A stretch of DNA of 64,000 nucleotides from Medicago truncatula. Taxonomy: Eukaryota; Streptophyta; Magnoliopsida; Fabales; Fabaceae. Positions 1 to 12,336 of this stretch are shown here, piece by piece; position 1 is the stretch's first letter, and the number at the start of each line of letters is the position of its first letter. Location of the stretch: NCBI RefSeq assembly GCF_003473485.1, contig NC_053044.1, forward strand, positions 31,996,091 through 32,060,090, read 5' to 3'. A model generated the notes under the pieces. That model made no database searches. It was not told where the DNA came from and saw nothing but the letters and a program-made list of their open reading frames with translations. A program made the position numbers and the translations under genes.

Positions 1-145
1 ACTAATAACGGGCGACTAATTCGACTCATGCGTAGAGACATGCACACTAGTCAAGCATCTTTATAATTGAATCTAGTATTGTCCAAATACATCCTTGAAT
101 GAGTTCCTTGTCATTGGAGCCCAAACAACTTATTCGTTAATTTAT
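1..145 (-). repeat. Decayed tRNA-derived SINE, cut by the window edge
   Basis: This stretch aligns base for base, with many changes, to the much better preserved SINE at 34,015-34,187. Both share a run reading GGGCGACTAATNCG, then CGTAGAG, a GAATC box-B remnant, and an end reading CAACTTA. The internal promoter box is eroded, so this is an old copy. The poly(A) side lies outside the window. Confidence 0.6.
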
Positions 146-2738
146 AGTTTAGTTAGTGGGGGTTAGTGGGGCACTATCTATGCATGCCAATATGTCATTA
201 ATGGTAGTTAACGGCTTTGTAATTAACGGGGATACTCCGTGTTAAGCACGTGGGTGGGTCCCTTCTAGGGATTGAATTGAATTGACCACCCACGTCGACT
301 ACGCGAAAATACTACACCGCCTGCTCCTTTTATGTGGTCTTTTTTGTTGTCTCGTTTGGTCTCATGTCCCACGTGTAAAGGCTTAATAACATTCTCTACT
401 AATCTTTTAAGACAATAGTAAATCATGTGTTTTTGTATCCAACATCTACATTGCAGTAATTATATTAAAATAATTAAATTTTAAAGGATTAGATATATGA
501 GTCGGTTATGTTGTATATTCATCATTTTATCCATTTTTAATAGTCTTCCTTTTAAGTTTGGGGCTCTCACATCAAGTTGAAGTAGAGCTTTAATACCAAT
601 TGTTGAGAAGTTTGGGAAACATCTCGAAAGCAACAAGTGTCAATGTTTTTGGAGTGTTAGAGTGTGTAGGTGAGAAATAGGAAGATGCGTAAAGATTTTT
701 GTCTTATTTGACACGCTGCAATTTAGGTGATGTGGAGTCTTAGAAATTAAAGAATCTTTAAAAAAAAAATGAGGTAAAGGAAGCAGAAGAGTTAGTGAAG
801 GATATTAAGGTGTTATCTTAACATTGGACATTGAGTGGACTTAAGATTCCATCTTTTTTGTTTCATGAGTGGCGTTGGAATCTAAAGGATTGTCTCGTGA
901 GGTAGTTTTGGTTCTAGGAGAGATTTTTAGAGGGTGGGGGTCGTTTTGGTCCTTGTCATGTCTCTTGCAGAAATAACATAATCAGTTCTTTAAATTAGCA
1001 CATTTATAATTAGTTATGGATGTATAGTAATGAGATGATGATGATGTTGATGGTTGTTATTTCTTAAATTTTTTCTGTAATTTTTTATGAATATTGTAGA
1101 AGATGATGAAAAAAGTGGAAGGAAGATGAAGAAAAAAAAAATTGTCATTTAACAGCCAAAACAAACGGAGAGGATAATTGACTAACGTTTAACAATTTTA
1201 TGGGGGTTTTGAAGTTTCTTAAAAATCAGGAGGATTTTTTATAAAAGTCACGATTTTATGGTGGTTTTTGCCTATTGACTCAAACATTTTCTCATTTAGT
1301 CAACACAAGAAAATGTTCCCATTCTTTTTTTTTTGAGGGGAACCTATTCTCATTCTTTTGACATGGTAGTAGTTGAGTATTGTTTTTCTTCTTTAAGCTT
1401 TATCTTAGTTTTATTTTAAAGTTGTGTTATTTGAACATCCATTTAGATGATAACTTTTGTGATAACCAAAATTTTGCAAAGAAAATGATGTTTTGGCACA
1501 AAAGTCAAAGCAATAGAGAGAGAAAGTAAAAACATAATATGAGTGTGAGAAAGAAAATTGTCACAAAAATTATAAAAAATAGTTGTTCAAATATCATTTC
1601 TCCTTATTTAATTCTAGCAAAAGCATTATCCTAGTTGGTTTGTAAAGGTCAGACTCAGAGGTGGGAATATGTCACGATGGTCGACTGGATCCTATAGTCT
1701 AGTTTCCATACCATGTTAGGCCTTTTCTTAGATAGATAAAGCTAAAGTTTTTTTTTTTTTTTTATTTAACTAAAAAAATATGCTACTAGCCATAAAAAAA
1801 ATCTTTTTAGATCCACGAAGTCGATTTATTTAAATAAATATTAATAGTGTTTTTTTACTATTATTATATTGAATTGTATTTTATATTAAATTATGAATTT
1901 GTCGTCTTTTTCATTGAGATGTTTATTAGTGTACATTGATTTGTTTCACATATTTAAATGTAGTATTATTTAAAAATTAGAATTGACATATGATCATATA
2001 TAGTTAAATTTTGTAAAATATCATATTAAATATTAAAATGGAGTTTAATATCTTTAGTTTATTAGCTCATTAGTCTGTTTAAATATAGATTTATTTTTTT
2101 GAAAGAAGTCTATTTAAATATAGATGAAATCATGAAATTACTTATTTAAATACTTTATATGGTTGTTTATGTGTAATTGTATCTAGATTGTTTTTGGTGT
2201 GAGATGCTCTCTTGTTTTGGCATTGCTAACTTGCCTTTGTACAAATTTTGGATGCTCATCTCTCACGTCTTGTGCGAGGTGAAACACTTATTTTTGTTAG
2301 TAATATATTTTATTTTGGTTTGTTTAAAAAAATATGAAATAAACCTCTAAACATACTAACATGTCATGTTAGACTTTCGAAAGACTAGACTTAGAGTCTT
2401 AGACCTTAAATATTTTGTCAAACTAGATTTATGCCCTTACAAAGTTTAACTCAACACAACCTGTTTCCACTCCTATGTAAGGGGTATTAGTTTAATTTAT
2501 TTATCATAAAAAAATGTATGCATTTTTAGTCAAAGAGACCAAAAGCATATACTAATTTTTATTAAATTATCTTTATAATTGTTGATATGCATTGTCATTA
2601 TCATAATCGTAAAATGAAAAATAATAACTCGAGAGATAAACACGGTAATAATTAGGTGGTGCAGTTAGAAGCGAAAAAAAATCAATTAAAACTATTTTAA
2701 AAATTGAAACAATGCTCTTTTTTGACATTTTTTTAAAG
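146..2738. other. Intergenic DNA, no gene recognised
   Basis: AT-rich sequence with A and T runs and no open frame resembling a protein. I see no splice-linked coding segments, RNA gene or clear transposon ends here. Short AG/GT-rich stretches around 600-950 could be old repeat DNA but match nothing else in the window. Confidence 0.5.
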
Positions 2739-2968
2739 GGTTAATTAAGTAAATGGTCCTTATAAATATTCAGAATTTTGTTTTTAATCCCTACAAAATA
2801 AAATCATACTTTTTAGTCCCTATAAAATTTTCCATCAACATTTTTTGCCCCTATAAAATTTTCCATCAGCATTTTTAATCCCTAAAATGCTTAAAAAGTG
2901 TGATTTTATTTTGTAGGGACTAAAAATAAAACTGTGAATATTTATAGGGATTAAAAACTTAATTAACC
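2739..2968. mobile_element. MITE with long terminal inverted repeats (MULE-like)
   Basis: The two ends are inverted copies of each other, starting GGTTAATTAAGT and ending ACTTAATTAACC. The inner arms repeat phrases such as TTTTTAATCCCTA and its complement. A T7A3 run flanks both ends and fits a 9-10 base target duplication with one mismatch, which suggests a Mutator-type MITE. No coding capacity. Confidence 0.6.
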
Positions 2969-3018
2969 TTTTTTTAAAATGCGATAAATATTATGAAAAA
3001 GAGTGATTACTTGCTCAA

Positions 3019-4134
3019 TTTTTTTTTTAAGCAAATTTTTTTATAAATAAAAGTAAAATGATCCGGGGCATTAGACCTGACCCAGGTACAACCAAAACGG
3101 GGATACAACATGATAATACAGACCATGCAATCAACCTTAGTCAATCCTAACAAAACTAACACAAACACACGGATGCAACTAAGCGAACCCGCGTACGAGC
3201 ACGCAACCAGATTACAAAAAAAGATGTGAAGTGAACACTCGTAAGAATCGAAAAGGGTTTTAAAGTAGATGAATGGATCGACCGCCAACACGGTATCAAA
3301 TCCATGTACCATCAACCCCCTGAACAAAGTAGCAGGCATAGGAGCTCTTTCGAGCCAAACACTCTGAGATCAATCACAAGAACTAAGACGAAAAATAAGA
3401 CAAACCAGTTCAGAGGTAGGCCTGACGACTTGAGACCTACATATATCAACATACCTGAAACATCAGAGAATCAATCACAAAACCACGAACTCAACCAGTT
3501 TCAGACGTGTTTGAACCCATATCGAGGGATGAGTTCAACACGTTAGTTACCAACATCCCTTTTGGGTTTATAGAACCAGACCCTTTTGAGTTTACGAAAC
3601 AAATCACCGCAAAACAGTCCACATCTGATACCACCCACAATCTCCGATCCGAAACATAAAAACAAACATAAAAAAAAAAAATAAAAAAAAAAAAACAGAA
3701 AAGCCACCGTCGCTGCAACATGAGCAGGAACCGACGCAACACCAACAAAGAGCAATCCAACAACAAGCATACCCATAACCACAACCGAATGTGAACATTG
3801 ACCGCGATCTGAAAGTAGCAAACCACCGCCAAATTTGGCACAGAGAAAACGAAACAAAGAGGTAGGGACGCTCAAGGAGAGCTTGACAGCGGCGCACCAA
3901 AACAAACAGCGACGGCAAGCCAGAACATCTCAAAAAAGATCTCATCAAGACATCAAGAGCTAACCCGGAAAACGAACTAAAACAACAACCCTTCACCGGA
4001 AAACGGAGCACGGCGGCGCCAGAAAACAGGTTAAGGCGGTGGATCTAGCAAGTAAACCAAAAGCAAACCCAACTCCGACGGGAAAAAGGGTGGTGCGACC
4101 GTAAGAACTCAATGTAGAGGTGATTTTGACCGTG
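3019..4134 (-). mobile_element. Poly(A)-tailed retroinsertion, probably LINE-derived
   Basis: On the minus strand this 1.1-kb block is GC-richer than its surroundings and ends in a run of A. It is bounded by CTTGCTCAA on both sides (3,010-3,018 and 4,135-4,143), as expected for target-primed reverse transcription. Three overlapping minus-strand open frames of 116-135 codons are low-complexity and match no family I know. A related phrase, CTCAATGTAGAGG, occurs at its 5' end and again near 4,180, so the 5' boundary is less certain. It could be a LINE 5' and 3' end joined after internal loss, or a long non-autonomous retroelement. Confidence 0.45.
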
Positions 4135-4899
4135 CTTGCTCAAATGCAACAAACTTTTTTTTTTCACTGTCACTTTCAAGCTCAATGTAGAGGCGATTGC
4201 TTGCTCATCTCATCCCCTTAATACACTACCGAAAGCTCGCTTCCGGTAGAATGCTGCATTTAGAAGGGGCTGGATGAGCAACCATCATCTAGTGCTGTAT
4301 CCATCATCTAGTGCTTTCAACAAACGAAAGTATTGTAAACAAAATGTGTTCAGTCGGTTGTTGAAGTTTTGTTATCAATGAACTACAAGAAAATATGTAC
4401 CAGAGATTTAAGGAAATAAGATATTTTGTGAGAAGTGTTGACATTAAAGATAAAGAAAACGAATTTAGGAAAATATATACTACAGAAAAGCATAATAATG
4501 TAGAAACAAAATACATTTTTATTTGCACACAAAATACATGTTATACTTTTGGATGCTGTTAAGTTGAAAACTGAAAAATATTATCTTCTTTTTTCTTTTC
4601 ATTTTTTGCCTCTATAATATATTATTTGTTTGCTTTTGGTCCCTGTAATTTTTTTCCATCCCAATCAAGTTACAACCACCCATTTGATGCTGACAATTTT
4701 TAAATTATACTTAAGAATAAATTTAATCATGAAAATAAAAATTATTCAATTCAGTAAGGCCAAATATACAATTCTACTGAATCATACAAGTATTGTAATT
4801 TGTAAGTGAAAAGAAAAACTGTTGATTGCAACTGTACTGAAGCAATGCGATGATGACCGTTTGATCGATCATCAAGCAGCAGGAAATGTGGTGGAATCA
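4135..4899. other. Intergenic DNA downstream of the TLC gene
   Basis: No gene seen. It contains a short hairpin around 4,230-4,250 (CGAAAGC/GCTTCCG) and a 15-base direct repeat, CCATCATCTAGTGCT, at 4,282 and 4,301. The part next to 4,900 should include the 3' UTR and polyadenylation region of the TLC gene; several AATAAA-like signals on the minus strand could serve. Confidence 0.4.
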
Positions 4900-7800
4900 T
4901 CACTTGCTATGTTTTGCTTTTGAAAGAGTTTTGACCATACCCTTGGCAATCTTCCAGAACCAAAATAAATTCATCATTGACAACACAGGAGGCACCACCA
5001 GCAAACTGTAGAAACCCATTGGGAAGACCTGCTTCACCTGAAGTAAGGGAGAAAAAGTTTAGACTTATTCACCAGATTACAGTCATAGGGAAACCATTAA
5101 ATATATATGCGATGAGGAATCACAGAAAGCATGCAGACCTCATCAAAATGGGTCCACATGTGTGTAAACAAGAACATGAACAAGAAAATCCTTGCTACCT
5201 GCAGGATAAATAAAAACAGTTGTGTTATTTGAAATCAAAATACATAACCGTGTGCGTTTAAACCAGTTTTCAATGAAAAACATAAAGGAGTAAAGCATTC
5301 CATACATCAAATGACTCAAATTCACAATCTGTTGTTTAAAAGCAAATTTCTACAGCATTCAAAGCATGCATGTGTCGAGAACCAGCATTTTGTACTTTAA
5401 ATCCTGATTTTAACTTTCGCCGTACATAACATAGAACATGACTGGCGATCTGTTTTCTCGTGTTCTAACCTTTCTATCAAACGCTGCCTATGTTTCTTAC
5501 TGGATGAGAATATGAGATAGTAATACAATTCTAACATCATTGATTTATCATACAACATGCAGTATTCATTTCGTCAGAACCCTTTGGATAATCCTTTTTT
5601 AATTATCTTTGTCACTGTTGCTACTTGCATCTTTTACCAAAACATAGCTCATTCATAACCAGAAGAGAAAACTAAATGAAGATAGTACCAAGATAAAAGC
5701 ATGACCAAAATATAAGCAACTTCTTCAAGTACTACAATGGAATTTAAATTGAGACCAAGAGTATAATAGACAGTACCAACCACCCGAAGAACAATGCAAC
5801 ACCATTCCAGATGTAAAGTTTTGAGCTCTTAAGACCGGCGGTGTCCAAGTACCTGTATATGTGATTAAAGTAATGAATCAATGTTGCCAAAAGTACAAGC
5901 AAGCAAATTGATGTATTTACAAGAGATTTACCATCTTAGATTTACAAAAGGAGTTGTGCCCTCGGTGAAAAGAACCATTAATATGTAGATATGTGCTTGA
6001 CCACTTAGCAAAGATTGGATAATTGAAAACAACGACAGCCCGTGGTGTAGAACCTTAAAAATGAATGAAGTTAGTTAGCATAACTAAGATGTGGAGTTCA
6101 ATGTATTATGAAGTAAACAATCTGCAAATATATAAATATGTAAAAAAAAATAAACAATTTAATGACCAGTTTGGTTTGAGAAAGCATTTTCTACTTTTGT
6201 TTCATGTTTCACTCTTAATTACAAAAATACCACCTTGTTTTCATTTTGTTTCCAGTGTTTTTGGTGAAGTATAGGAAATATTGAAATCAAAAGGCAAACA
6301 AGACTATTGTTTTCGTTGTTTGCTACACAAATCATTAAAAACAAGATATAAATGAAAACAAGGAGACACTTTAGTATTGTTTTCTTTGTTTCTTACACAA
6401 AATTTTGAAAGCAGGTAAATGAAAACAAGGTTGAAATTTCATAATTAGAAGTGAAAATAAGAAATGAAGATATGAAACATTTTTACAACGTAAATAGGCC
6501 CTAATATCTTTTTGACTTACATATTCCAGACCTCCCAAAGCTGGAAAATTCCAAATAATAAAAGCCAGATCTGTTAGAAAATAACCTGTAGAGAACTGTT
6601 CAAAGAATGACGAAAAAAATTAACAAATAAGCCAACTATATAGTCATTCTTTCCATAATGCCTAAAGAATAATGTTACTAAAGAGAATAACAGAGACAAG
6701 AGATATCAAACAAGAAGAAACAGGAAGATTGAAATCTAACAGAAACGGGACATTATAAATACACTACTAGCATATGATCGGTTTATCTGTAGATTAAAAA
6801 GACGTATACATCTCTTCTTCCATTGATGGAAAACTTATCATGATGATTGATTCAATATTCACTACAAACTATTTCTTTTTGAGAAAAAAGAACAGCAAAC
6901 AATATCATTGTCAAAAAGAACTAAAATACAATCACCTTTTAGGCCTGCATAGTTTATCACTCCCTTCTCACGAGTACCGTTTTTGCCTAAATCTAGTTAA
7001 AATGTAAAAAGAACTAAAAAATCAACTTCTGCCAAATCAAATTTTGCTCTATCTTGGTCAACCTACCGACAATACTGAATTTGAGAAAGTAGAAGTTCTG
7101 TTAACAACAAGTTTTTCTTGTGAATCATCTTTGAATAGATCTGATAAGATCAAGAGGTAAAGTGAAGTGAAGGATGCAAAAAATGCATGGAATGTTGAGA
7201 ATCCCCTGCATTGAAAAACGAAATAAAGTTAATATAAAAGTCAATTATGGACAAAATCAATTCAAACAGAAATTGTTATACAAAGGCATTACCGGTTATT
7301 CCATTCAACTTTCCCAGCACTGCTCAATTTTCTGTATCCGATGAATAACCGTGAACTAAAAGCAGCAGTCAATTGATAAACCTTCAAGAAGATCAATAAA
7401 AATGATCAAATTTCACAATAATTAAATAAAGTGAACTTAATATGACCAGAATTCTTGAAGCATTATCAACCAATTCAGATAAGTTTGACAAATATTTAAC
7501 AAAAATAAACTAGAAAAGGAGATGAAAGAACACCATGTATATCTGAACCTAACAGTTCAAAGTTCAAACTCTGACTCCATTCATACTACCCTCTCAAATA
7601 ACAACAACTTCAGGAAGTGAAGCTACAAAAACAAATAGTCAGAGCTCAATTCTACCTAGACCAAGACTTAACCAATAAAAACTAAACTCAGAGCAGTGTT
7701 ATCAATAGCAGATTGTGGAAAATAGAAACGCACAAAATCCGCCAGGTGAAATAGCAAATAGCGTTGCGGGAAAATTGCAGAAGCCGCATAGCAGTTGAAA

Positions 7801-9267
7801 TAAGACAATTATATAGAAAATTAGGCAGACTGCATAGATTTAAATACGGGAATGATGGAAAAGGCAGCTTTCATACTGAAAGGTTTACGCATTACGCTGA
7901 ATATAGGAGTAAAACTCAATAATTTTCAGTTTTTCTATATTTATAATAGGTCACGTTTGGTACATGACCACCCGTGCAGATTGTTCAATTTTATTATTTT
8001 TAAAAACATTTTAATATTCTCCTTTTTCTGCTATTACCGCTATATTAGCTTATAAAAATTGGAATAGCGGTTGCTATTTCCCTAATAGCAAAACTAGGAT
8101 AGCACCGTTCGCGGTTTTCGTAGCAGATTCATCAAAATTCGCAATGCTGTAGTGCTTTAGGGCCGCTATTTGACAACACTGACTCAGGGACATTACAGGC
8201 TTCTATAAAGACCAATCCAATTTGATATAAAAGCCATAAAGGAATATTCACTAACTCATTTGAAGTTCAAAATATAATGTTAAAGTGCATAGAAAAAAAA
8301 AAATATGGATGTAGTAAAATGCACTAAACACTAATGCCAAATACCATCTTTAATTGTTAAATTGACGAGACAACTTATTTATGCACAACATCTTTTGCTG
8401 ACTGGTAAAGCAGTTTTCGTTCAAATTACTTTTGAAGGAATGATGTCCATATTTATGAAAAACTATTTTGGGAGTAATATAAACTATACAACAAGATTGA
8501 ACCATATTTCTATGAACTAAAGAAACCAGCAGAACACTAAACAAATACTTCTTCCTATACCAGAGTAAGCACAATTGCAATTTCTGTCATTGATATCCCA
8601 AAACTACCCAATTGACCCTCCACCGCACACAAAGTCTTTACCAGTAATTTCGTCAAAAAATGCTGCAACGCAAGCTCTTCCACCCAATGGATTATTTTTT
8701 TCTTCTTTTTTTGCTTTTTCGCCATAAACCACATGTTACCGAGTTATATTATAGATATTATCGTTACAAAGAAATACTACTCTCCAAATTACATTCAAAA
8801 CAAGGAAAAGAACTAATTCTATAGACTAGCAGTAATTAGTCCATAATGAATTTCATACTCAACAACCGATCCTACTTACATAAATGATTGATAAATATTG
8901 ATTTCTTCACATATTTTAGGTTAACCCTTCCATTTAATTTATCCAATTTCTGAAATGATATTCAGCATTTCTGCTCCTCCACCATAAAAGCTAATAATTT
9001 GAAAAAAAGATATAATTGACTCTGATCACATGTGTCGGTGTCGTGTCAGACACACCATCGATAAAAGACATAAAAATCCTAATTTGGTTCATTAATTTCT
9101 AAATCCTCAAGAACCATTTACAACATATAAATCAGTAACAAATTATTGAAAAAAAAAAAGATATTACTTACAATAAGACTGAAGATGATACCAGAAAACA
9201 CAGACAGCAGCCATTGAGCTTCTTTGCTTTGAGTAGCCAAGAAACCAAAAGAAAAAGAAATTTCCAT
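4900..9267 (-). CDS. TLC-domain (TRAM/LAG1/CLN8) membrane protein, 264 aa, 8 exons
   Basis: Exons, in coding order: 9172-9267, 7293-7381, 7067-7205, 6521-6595, 5932-6053, 5777-5852, 5139-5198 and 4900-5037. All junctions are GT-AG, phases agree, and the joined frame is 795 bases with no internal stop. The protein has several hydrophobic segments. It carries the TLC-family signatures KVEWNNRGFSTFHA (about residues 54-67), GYFLTDLAFIIWNFP (from residue 112), a VLHHGLS double histidine (136-137), TTPFVNLRWYLDTAGL (165-180) and a C-terminal MNLFWFWKIAKGMVKTLSK. The basic tail after the last helix fits an ER or other endomembrane orientation. TLC proteins are multipass and linked to lipid sensing or ceramide metabolism; this small TMEM56/TLCD4-like branch lacks a settled plant function. 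Exon 4 uses the acceptor that restores the FSTGYFL frame; a closer AG 10 bases downstream would break it. Confidence 0.9.
7694..8181. mobile_element. hAT-type MITE in intron 1 of the TLC gene
   Basis: The ends are near-perfect inverted repeats: CAGTGTTATCAATAGC on the left, and CAGTGTTGTCAAATAGCGG read inward from the right. It is flanked by the 8-base duplication ACTCAGAG / ACTCAGGG (7,686-7,693 and 8,182-8,189), and an 8-base duplication is the hAT signature. The interior has no transposase. A 67-codon open frame at 7,852 lies inside it and is not a gene. Confidence 0.75.
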
Positions 9268-9880
9268 TCAACCCCACTTGTTGAATATCACAAAATCAAA
9301 TCAGACTGCATCAAAACCATAAACTTATAACATAAGAGCCATAAAAATTCCCCAAAAAAAAAGTCTTTTTTAAAGCATAGAATAATTGAGGGTGGAAATA
9401 GGAATCTCAATAAACAAAATAAAAACTAGAATATAGAAAATAATAAAAATCAATGACCCTTTTGAATAAAAAAAAAACGTGTCTAACAAACAATGGTGAC
9501 TCATTATAATATTTGGTCAATTAATATGACTTTTAACAAAAGCTAGCTTATAATAATCATAAGCAGAAAGCAGAAGAAGATGAAAATAGAGGTACCCAAA
9601 AGGAGTATATGTAGCCATTGAGTTAAAGTTTGAAACTTTATTATATATGGTAGAAAGTTGAAGGTTGAAAGTGAAGAGACAAAGAGATAGAAAGAGAGTG
9701 AGAAATAGAAGTATAGAACTGACCTGAGCGGAAAATGAGGCGAAATAGACAACAGGAAAAGAGTCTGTTAATAGATTTGAATTAAATACACTTCGTATTG
9801 AATTTCAATGCAACAATTAAGTCTCACCATGTATAATGAATGATTGATACTTTTATCCGTCCTTTTGACTCTGCCCATTT
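9268..9880 (-). promoter_or_regulatory. 5' leader and probable promoter region of the TLC gene
   Basis: This lies directly upstream of the TLC start codon. On the minus strand, 9,600-9,740 is rich in CTTTCT/CTCTTT pyrimidine tracts, typical of plant core promoters and leaders. No clear TATA box was picked out, and the transcription start is not determined. A 69-codon minus frame at 9,543-9,752 is low-complexity and not believed. Confidence 0.35.
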
Positions 9881-10430
9881 CAAGCCCTGGATACTTCAAA
9901 ATAGATACGTATCGTATCCCGCGTATTTTGTACTGATATCTGCATGATACTTCTCTATACGTATCAGGAGAGTATCCGAAGAATCGGTTTTATTTAAAAT
10001 AATAATAATTATATGATACTTCACGATACATATTAGTAGAATATCCGATAAATGTTAACTAAAATAACTTAACTCTTGAGTCTTAATGTGTTCTTTTTTG
10101 GATCGATATAGCATAGCACTAACAATGTTCTTTTTGAATATAGCATATCACTGATGTTGCTCTTTTTGAGTTATAGTGTATATGTAATTGACTAATTATC
10201 ACTCTCTTAATCGGTAATATTATTTATATTTATGTTGATGTGCTACGAGCCTATGACTAGTTTCTTATGTTTGTTAATATATTTGCATATAAAAAATGGT
10301 TATAATTATATTGTACATTTAATTATGTAATTTTTTTTATTAACGTATCCCAACCATATCGTATCTTGATTTTTGAAATTTTTTCCTATCGGTACAGTAT
10401 CGTATCTCGTATCCGGGCTTCCCAGCCCAA
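9880..10430. mobile_element. Probable MITE with GGATAC-rich inverted ends
   Basis: The left arm reads GCCCTGGATAC followed by ATACGTATCGTATCC. The right arm, read inward, gives AAGCCCGGATACGAGATACGATAC. The ends are imperfect inverted repeats and the middle is AT-rich with no coding potential. The exact edges and target duplication are not clear. Confidence 0.45.
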
Positions 10431-10936
10431 ACCTTTTTTAAGAAATATATTTATTTCTTCTATTTGGTTTGTAAAGAGTCTCTAAATATTTTAGTTAAAA
10501 CATTTTTAATGAAGAGTCATTTACTTAACAAAGATTTCATTAGACTTTTATTGGAGGAAGACAAATATGGCTACCTATTAGTTACCAGCAAATATATAAA
10601 GACTATCTCTCTTAAGTAATTAACAGGTCCCACGATTAAAATAGAGAATAAAGTATTTAAAAATTGGTTTCATCATCTCAAGTTGATGAGATTCTTTCTC
10701 TTTTCAATTTCTTTTCGTTTATTTTCTAAATGCGCATGTTAAAAGCACATGTTAGAAGACTTGTTTAAGGATATTTTTTTTTAGTTTAGCATCATTTGTG
10801 TCATCGAGTCCTTAATAAATAGTTTTGTTTTGAAAATTATAAATAAATGACATGTACACGTGGGACCGTCTAAAGATCCTTGTTAATTTGCTACAATTGT
10901 AGTTGCTCTTGATGTTCTATGAAGACCCAAATTCTG
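10431..10936. other. Intergenic DNA, no gene recognised
   Basis: AT-rich sequence between the MITE-like element and the first NCR-neighbourhood repeat. No coding segment, RNA gene or clear repeat boundary was seen. Confidence 0.4.
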
Positions 10937-11408
10937 AAACCAAGCTCGCATGAAATTTCACTTAACAAAAAATATGAATTACAATTATTTTCTTCTTCTC
11001 GTAAACTTCCTTGGTGGGAGATTATAATATTTGAGGTGTGCACTAAATGTGAATACCTCTTAAGTTGGGATTAAAGGCTCGTGTGGGAAACTAGACATCT
11101 ATGCTAGTTTTGTAGAGTTACATTTTTTTAAGGTAAATATCTTTTAGAGTCTTTTAAATTTGATATTTGTTACAAATTAGTTCTCTAAATTTTTTTTTGT
11201 AATCAATTGATCGTTTAAGTCATAAAATGTTTACTCTCTTATCCTTTTTCATCAAATTTTGTTGAAAATGCTTATGTGGTCATTTAACTTTGAGGTGGCT
11301 AGTACAAACTTATGACATCAAACTTGATTGTTTACACATGTCTTTTTTTTTTTCTTGTTTTCAAATTAAAACCTAATTTTACAAATAAATATTTCGTAAA
11401 CAACATTA
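10937..11408. repeat. NCR-neighbourhood repeat block, copy 1
   Basis: It starts at ACCAAGCTCGCATGAAATTTC and runs through GGGATTAAAGGCTCGTGTGGG to a TTTCGTAAACAACATT end. The same text, with scattered changes, recurs at 11,411 and 13,680. No gene is found inside; it seems to be flanking sequence that duplicated with the NCR genes. Confidence 0.6.
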
Positions 11409-11410
11409 AA

Positions 11411-11745
11411 AACCAAACTCGCATAAAATTTCACTTAACAAAAGATATGAATTACAATTTTTTTCTTCTTCTCATAAACTTCCTTTGAGGGATATTATAA
11501 TATCTTAGGTGTACATTAAATGTGAATACCTTTTAAGTTGGGATTAATGGCTCGTGTGGGAAATTAGAGATCTATGTTAGTTTTGTAGAGTTATATTTTT
11601 TTAGGCCAAATACCTCTTATAGTCTTTTAAATTTGATATTTGTCACAAGTTAGTCCTTTGTAGTTTTTTTGTAATAAATTGATCGTTTAAGTCATAAAAT
11701 GTTTACGGTGTTATCCTTTTTCATCCAATTTTGTAGAAATTCATT
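11411..11745. repeat. NCR-neighbourhood repeat block, copy 2
   Basis: Directly follows copy 1 in the same orientation and matches its first two-thirds. It lacks the final part (the segment with TTTGAGGTGGCTA). At its end it passes into the 3' flank shared by both NCR loci. Confidence 0.6.
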
Positions 11746-12028
11746 TACATTTCTACATTTACTTTTAACAATTCAAATTTTAAGTTAATACTTATTTTAA
11801 ACCATTTTAAATCGAATCATTCACTTTTATGCATTAAAAATTGTAGATTGTTTTTGTTTTCATGGATAACTTTGATATTATTAATTTTCATGAAATATAT
11901 AAATTTTGAGTCCATCACAATTAATATTCTTTACCAACCATATTTTGAAACACCATTCAAACTAAATACATTGAATCTTTTTAACTTACTAAGATCTCAC
12001 ATTAAACGTTCTATTTGTTGATAATTGT

Positions 12029-12029
<1 letters not shown>

Positions 12030-12092
<63 letters not shown>
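12030..12092. repeat. (AT)n microsatellite
   Basis: About 31 uninterrupted AT units beside a SINE. The matching position near the second NCR locus (about 17,270) has no such run, so it probably expanded at the SINE tail. Confidence 0.9.
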
Positions 12093-12095
<3 letters not shown>

Positions 12096-12232
12096 GATCA
12101 AGTAGACTAGTGGCTAGAGCTCACACAATTTAATTGTGGAGAAGTGGGGTTGGGGTGTCCGGAGTTCGAACTTCGGCCCCTGCATATAATATGCAATATC
12201 CCTACCAACTGAGCTAAGCTCACGGGGATGTT
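12093..12232 (-). mobile_element. tRNA-derived SINE
   Basis: Read on the minus strand it has a pol III box A (TAGCTCAGTTGGTAGGG) near the start and a box B (GAAGTTCGAACTCC) about 40 bases later. A non-tRNA body then leads into the AT repeat. The equivalent spot at the second NCR locus reads straight through (GATAATTGTT then ATTCCTATTCCAATAAT) without it, which gives an empty-site comparison. Confidence 0.65.
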
Positions 12233-12336
12233 AAAAAATATTCTTATTCCAATAATAAATAAATAAAATCAACTTCAACATGACATCAATTAATAAATGA
12301 TATTTTGCAATAGGATCAGTTAGGCTTATCACTCAA

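Noticed and set aside
3491-4011. Overlapping minus-strand frames of 116-135 codons
   Set aside because: Low-complexity, no domain, and inside a poly(A)-tailed insertion.
4977-5213. 78-codon plus-strand frame
   Set aside because: It is antisense to two exons of the TLC gene, whose family motifs and splice sites are clear on the other strand.
6585-6595. Alternative acceptor ten bases downstream in TLC exon 4
   Set aside because: It would shift the frame and lose the FSTG residues before YFLTDL; the upstream AACAG acceptor keeps the family pattern.
12093-12232. Possible tRNA gene (boxes A and B present)
   Set aside because: No cloverleaf can be closed around the boxes; the length and flanks fit a SINE, with an empty site in the paralogous locus.
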